Below are positions 63,137-64,000 of a DNA stretch of 64,000 nucleotides, in pieces (the first letter of the stretch is position 1; each line of letters opens with the position of its first letter). The stretch comes from Croceibacterium xixiisoli (lineage in GTDB: Bacteria; Pseudomonadota; Alphaproteobacteria; Sphingomonadales; Sphingomonadaceae). The notes below the pieces were generated by a model, which saw nothing but the letters and a program-made list of their open reading frames with translations, had not been told where the DNA came from and did not search any database. The DNA lies in NCBI RefSeq assembly GCF_009827305.1, contig NZ_WTYJ01000002.1, forward strand, positions 1-64,000, given 5' to 3'. The translations under genes and the position numbers were made by a program.

Positions 63137-64000
63137 TGGCGGCGTTGCAGCGGCCCTATCTGTTCGATGCGACGCGGTTGATTTCGCGAAGTTGGACGCG
63201 TCGGTATTCGACCGGGATTGATCGCGTCTGCTATGCCTATCTCGATAATTTTCGCGTTCGAGCCCAGGCGGCGGTGCAGGTTCGCGGGCTGTTGCGGATT
63301 CTGACGCCGGCGCACTCGGACGAGCTATTCGATATGTTGCGGGGGCCCGACACCGCATTTCGCCGCAAGCTTGCGGCGTTCGCTCCGCGTGCACTAACCT
63401 GTGGGGCCTCGCAAATCGATGGTGACGGCGCCTTCTATATCAATGTCAGTCACACTGATTTCGACCTGGCGCGGCACACCCAATGGGTCGAGCGCAATCG
63501 GGTCCGGCCGCTGTATCTGATCCATGATCTGATACCCATCACGCATGCGCAATATTGCACGGAACGGGCGACGGCGCGGCATCGGGGGCGCGTTGTCAAT
63601 GCGCTGCGGAATGCCGCCGGCATCATCGTCAATTCCGAGGCGACGGAGCAGGAACTGGCGCGGTTTTCTGCCCGCGAGAATCTGCGGCAGCCTCCTGTTC
63701 TTGCGGCGTCTCTTGCCGGGGCAGACCTGCCGAAATCTTCCGCGCCGATCGCGGGCGCGCCTGCCTATTTCGTCTGTGCCGGAACGATCGAGAGCCGCAA
63801 GAACCATATCTTGCTGCTCCAACTCTGGCTTCGTTTGATCGGGCAACTGGGCGACCGAACGCCGCAACTGGTCATTATCGGCCAATGGGGCGCGAATTCA
63901 GAGCCGGTGCGGGCCATGCTGCAAGGATCGGCGGCGTTGCGCCGCCACGTGACCGTGTTGAATCGCTGCTCTGATGCGGAATTGGGGAAATGGATCGCGG
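63136..64000 (+). CDS. GT4-like glycosyltransferase, 3' end outside window
   Basis: An open frame of 288 codons runs off the window. It begins MAALQRPYLFDATRLISRSW and has YINVSHTDFDL, RPLYLIHDLIPITHAQYC, GIIVNSEATEQELARF and YFVCAGTIESRKNHILLLQLW, all typical of GT4 enzymes of the type that build polysaccharide or glycolipid chains. The C-terminal E-x7-E motif lies beyond the edge. It is translationally coupled to the IPCT-like gene by one shared base, so its product likely acts in the same pathway. Confidence 0.88.
   Translation, partial: MAALQRPYLFDATRLISRSWTRRYSTGIDRVCYAYLDNFRVRAQAAVQVRGLLRILTPAHSDELFDMLRGPDTAFRRKLAAFAPRALTCGASQIDGDGAFYINVSHTDFDLARHTQWVERNRVRPLYLIHDLIPITHAQYCTERATARHRGRVVNALRNAAGIIVNSEATEQELARFSARENLRQPPVLAASLAGADLPKSSAPIAGAPAYFVCAGTIESRKNHILLLQLWLRLIGQLGDRTPQLVIIGQWGANSEPVRAMLQGSAALRRHVTVLNRCSDAELGKWIA

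Overview
The window looks like chromosomal DNA of a GC-rich, yellow-pigmented alphaproteobacterium, most likely of the order Sphingomonadales. The clues are a crtY-crtI-crtB plus crtZ carotenoid locus, a TonB-dependent siderophore receptor, an HWE-family histidine kinase, XdhC-dependent molybdenum oxidoreductase genes, and many secreted proteins typical of that order. No insertion sequence, prophage or CRISPR array was seen.

Layout. 0-0.6 kb: the 3' end of an initiator tRNA and a repeat-rich gap. 0.6-10 kb: a bile-acid/sodium symporter-like carrier, small exported proteins, a TonB siderophore receptor, a CYTH-CHAD protein, a TauE/SafE permease, a DUF4291 protein and an isochorismatase-type hydrolase. 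10-17.8 kb: a signalling block of overlapping genes (hybrid kinase, CheR methyltransferase, HWE kinase), an M48 protease and an HTH regulator. 18-26 kb: a two-subunit molybdenum hydroxylase (IorA/IorB type), with XdhC and a MocA-like cytidylyltransferase 3.5 kb downstream. A PPC-repeat protein and a tannase/feruloyl-esterase-like enzyme lie between them.

26.6-33.7 kb holds isoprenoid and carotenoid genes. An apparent IspH-prenyltransferase fusion would make dimethylallyl/isopentenyl diphosphate and elongate it; CrtB, CrtI, CrtY and CrtZ would carry it on to zeaxanthin-type pigment. A second di-iron ring-oxygenase candidate and a DUF2141 protein sit beside them. 33.9-44.6 kb: a VAO-type flavoprotein, a large DUF4132 protein, an inositol-monophosphatase-family enzyme coupled to a diacylglycerol-kinase-family protein, an AI-2E-family permease, and a hypothetical exported protein that may be split by a frameshift. 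44.8-54.7 kb: the propionyl-CoA to succinyl-CoA route (PccA, epimerase, B12 mutase) mixed with biotin synthase and MetY, in two minus-strand operons. PccB is not in the window.

57.6-64 kb is the most unusual part. It holds inositol-phosphate synthase, a nucleotidyltransferase resembling CTP:inositol-1-phosphate cytidylyltransferase, two different CDP-alcohol phosphotransferases, and two glycosyltransferases, the last one cut by the window edge. Together they suggest a CDP-inositol route to an inositol phosphodiester or inositol (glyco)lipid, best known from hyperthermophiles. Base composition looks less GC-biased here than in the rest of the window, so lateral acquisition is possible.
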